A stretch of DNA of 32,617 nt from Bacillota bacterium (GTDB lineage: Bacteria > Bacillota > Sulfobacillia > JAMCWA01), in NCBI GenBank assembly GCA_023475165.1, contig JAMCWA010000055.1:1-32617 (forward strand). Direction: 5' to 3'. Each line of letters begins with the position of its first letter. Position 1 is the first letter of the stretch. Both the position numbers and the translations under genes were made by a program. Below are positions 32,395-32,617 of this stretch, in pieces. The notes beneath the pieces are model-generated. The model worked only from the letters and a program-made list of their open reading frames with translations, was not told the origin of the DNA and ran no database searches.

Positions 32395-32616
32395 ATGAGC
32401 GTTGGCCAGGTAAGCATTGGTCTGGACATCGGAGGCACGAAGATTGCGGCTGGCATTATGGACGAACAAGGAACAATCCTTGAGCGCTTAACTGTACGTA
32501 CGGATGCGGCCGGGGGGGGGGCCGTCGTCCTCGAGCAGGTCCTGGAGGTCATAGGGAACCTTGTGGACCGGACCGATGTCTTGGGCTATGGCCTGGTGGG
32601 ATTGGGCCTTTCTTAG
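32395..32616 (+). pseudogene. ROK-family sugar kinase, N-terminal part ending in an in-frame TAG
   Basis: ATG 32395 (AAAGGA upstream) opens a protein with the ROK ATP-binding start SIGLDIGGTKIAAGIMDEQG and reads for 73 residues to LVGLGLS, then TAG at 32614-32616, one base before the window ends. ROK kinases are about 300 residues and continue here with the GxGxxG-like GIG-S-A/T-G region, so either the gene is broken, a sequencing error or frameshift sits here, or this is a contig end. In context it would phosphorylate the desulfated sugar. The 105 bp between it and sulfatase 2 hold no clear terminator. Confidence 0.6.
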
Positions 32617-32617
32617 A

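Noticed and set aside
1..32617. CRISPR arrays, tRNA genes, prophage genes and a transposase gene
   Set aside because: No regularly spaced repeats, no TTCGA-containing cloverleaf, and no integrase or transposase motifs were found on either strand; the only mobile DNA seen is the MITE-like family.

Overview
The window (about 57-60% GC by eye) looks like a chromosomal segment of an anaerobic, probably thermophilic, spore-forming Firmicute of the Clostridia/Moorella-like kind. The pointers are a GerD-like germination lipoprotein, a class A RNase P RNA, a YerC/TrpR-like regulator, the two-subunit PyrK/PyrD dihydroorotate dehydrogenase, many GTG/TTG starts behind strong Shine-Dalgarno sequences, and DsrE-type sulfur proteins. 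The exact genus cannot be fixed from the sequence alone.

Region 1 (1-7960) is a sulfur/redox signalling block. On the minus strand it holds the 5' part of a Tat-exported Fe-S oxidoreductase subunit (its start is in the window, the rest runs off the edge). Upstream is an operon read 4973 to 564: a stand-alone archaeal-type threonyl-tRNA synthetase editing domain, a PhnD-like binding lipoprotein, a sensor histidine kinase, a NarL-type response regulator and a DUF302 protein, closed by a strong terminator. Next come an ArsR repressor preceded by a possible structured RNA, three DsrE/F/H-like sulfur-relay genes, and a divergent sulfide:quinone-reductase-like gene that has lost its C-terminal half. 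A perfect 7-bp palindrome lies in the divergent promoter region.

Region 2 (8063-14400) holds a Uma2-type nuclease-fold gene, a GerD-like lipoprotein, an M24 (Xaa-Pro) peptidase, and a two-gene XPB helicase module in which both proteins carry the same helicase-associated domain. It is peppered with a short MITE-like repeat. The repeat ends in GGAGAC(C/T)GCTGA inverted repeats, sits at CTAG sites, and supplies or abuts the stop codons of three consecutive genes.

Region 3 (14609-20893) is housekeeping: a YerC regulator, pyrK-pyrD, a TPM-domain/LemA membrane pair, rnpB with a textbook promoter and terminator, and a convergent MFS transporter.

Region 4 (21485-32617) is one catabolic cluster on the plus strand: a LacI regulator, two Gfo/Idh/MocA dehydrogenases, a three-component sugar ABC importer, a repeat insertion, then sulfatase - DUF4432 aldose-epimerase-like - sulfatase, and the start of a ROK sugar kinase that hits an in-frame TAG at the very end. 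Both sulfatases have a Cys-type formylglycine motif and no signal peptide. The simplest reading is import of an intact sulfated sugar or glycoside, followed by desulfation, oxidation/epimerisation and phosphorylation in the cytoplasm.
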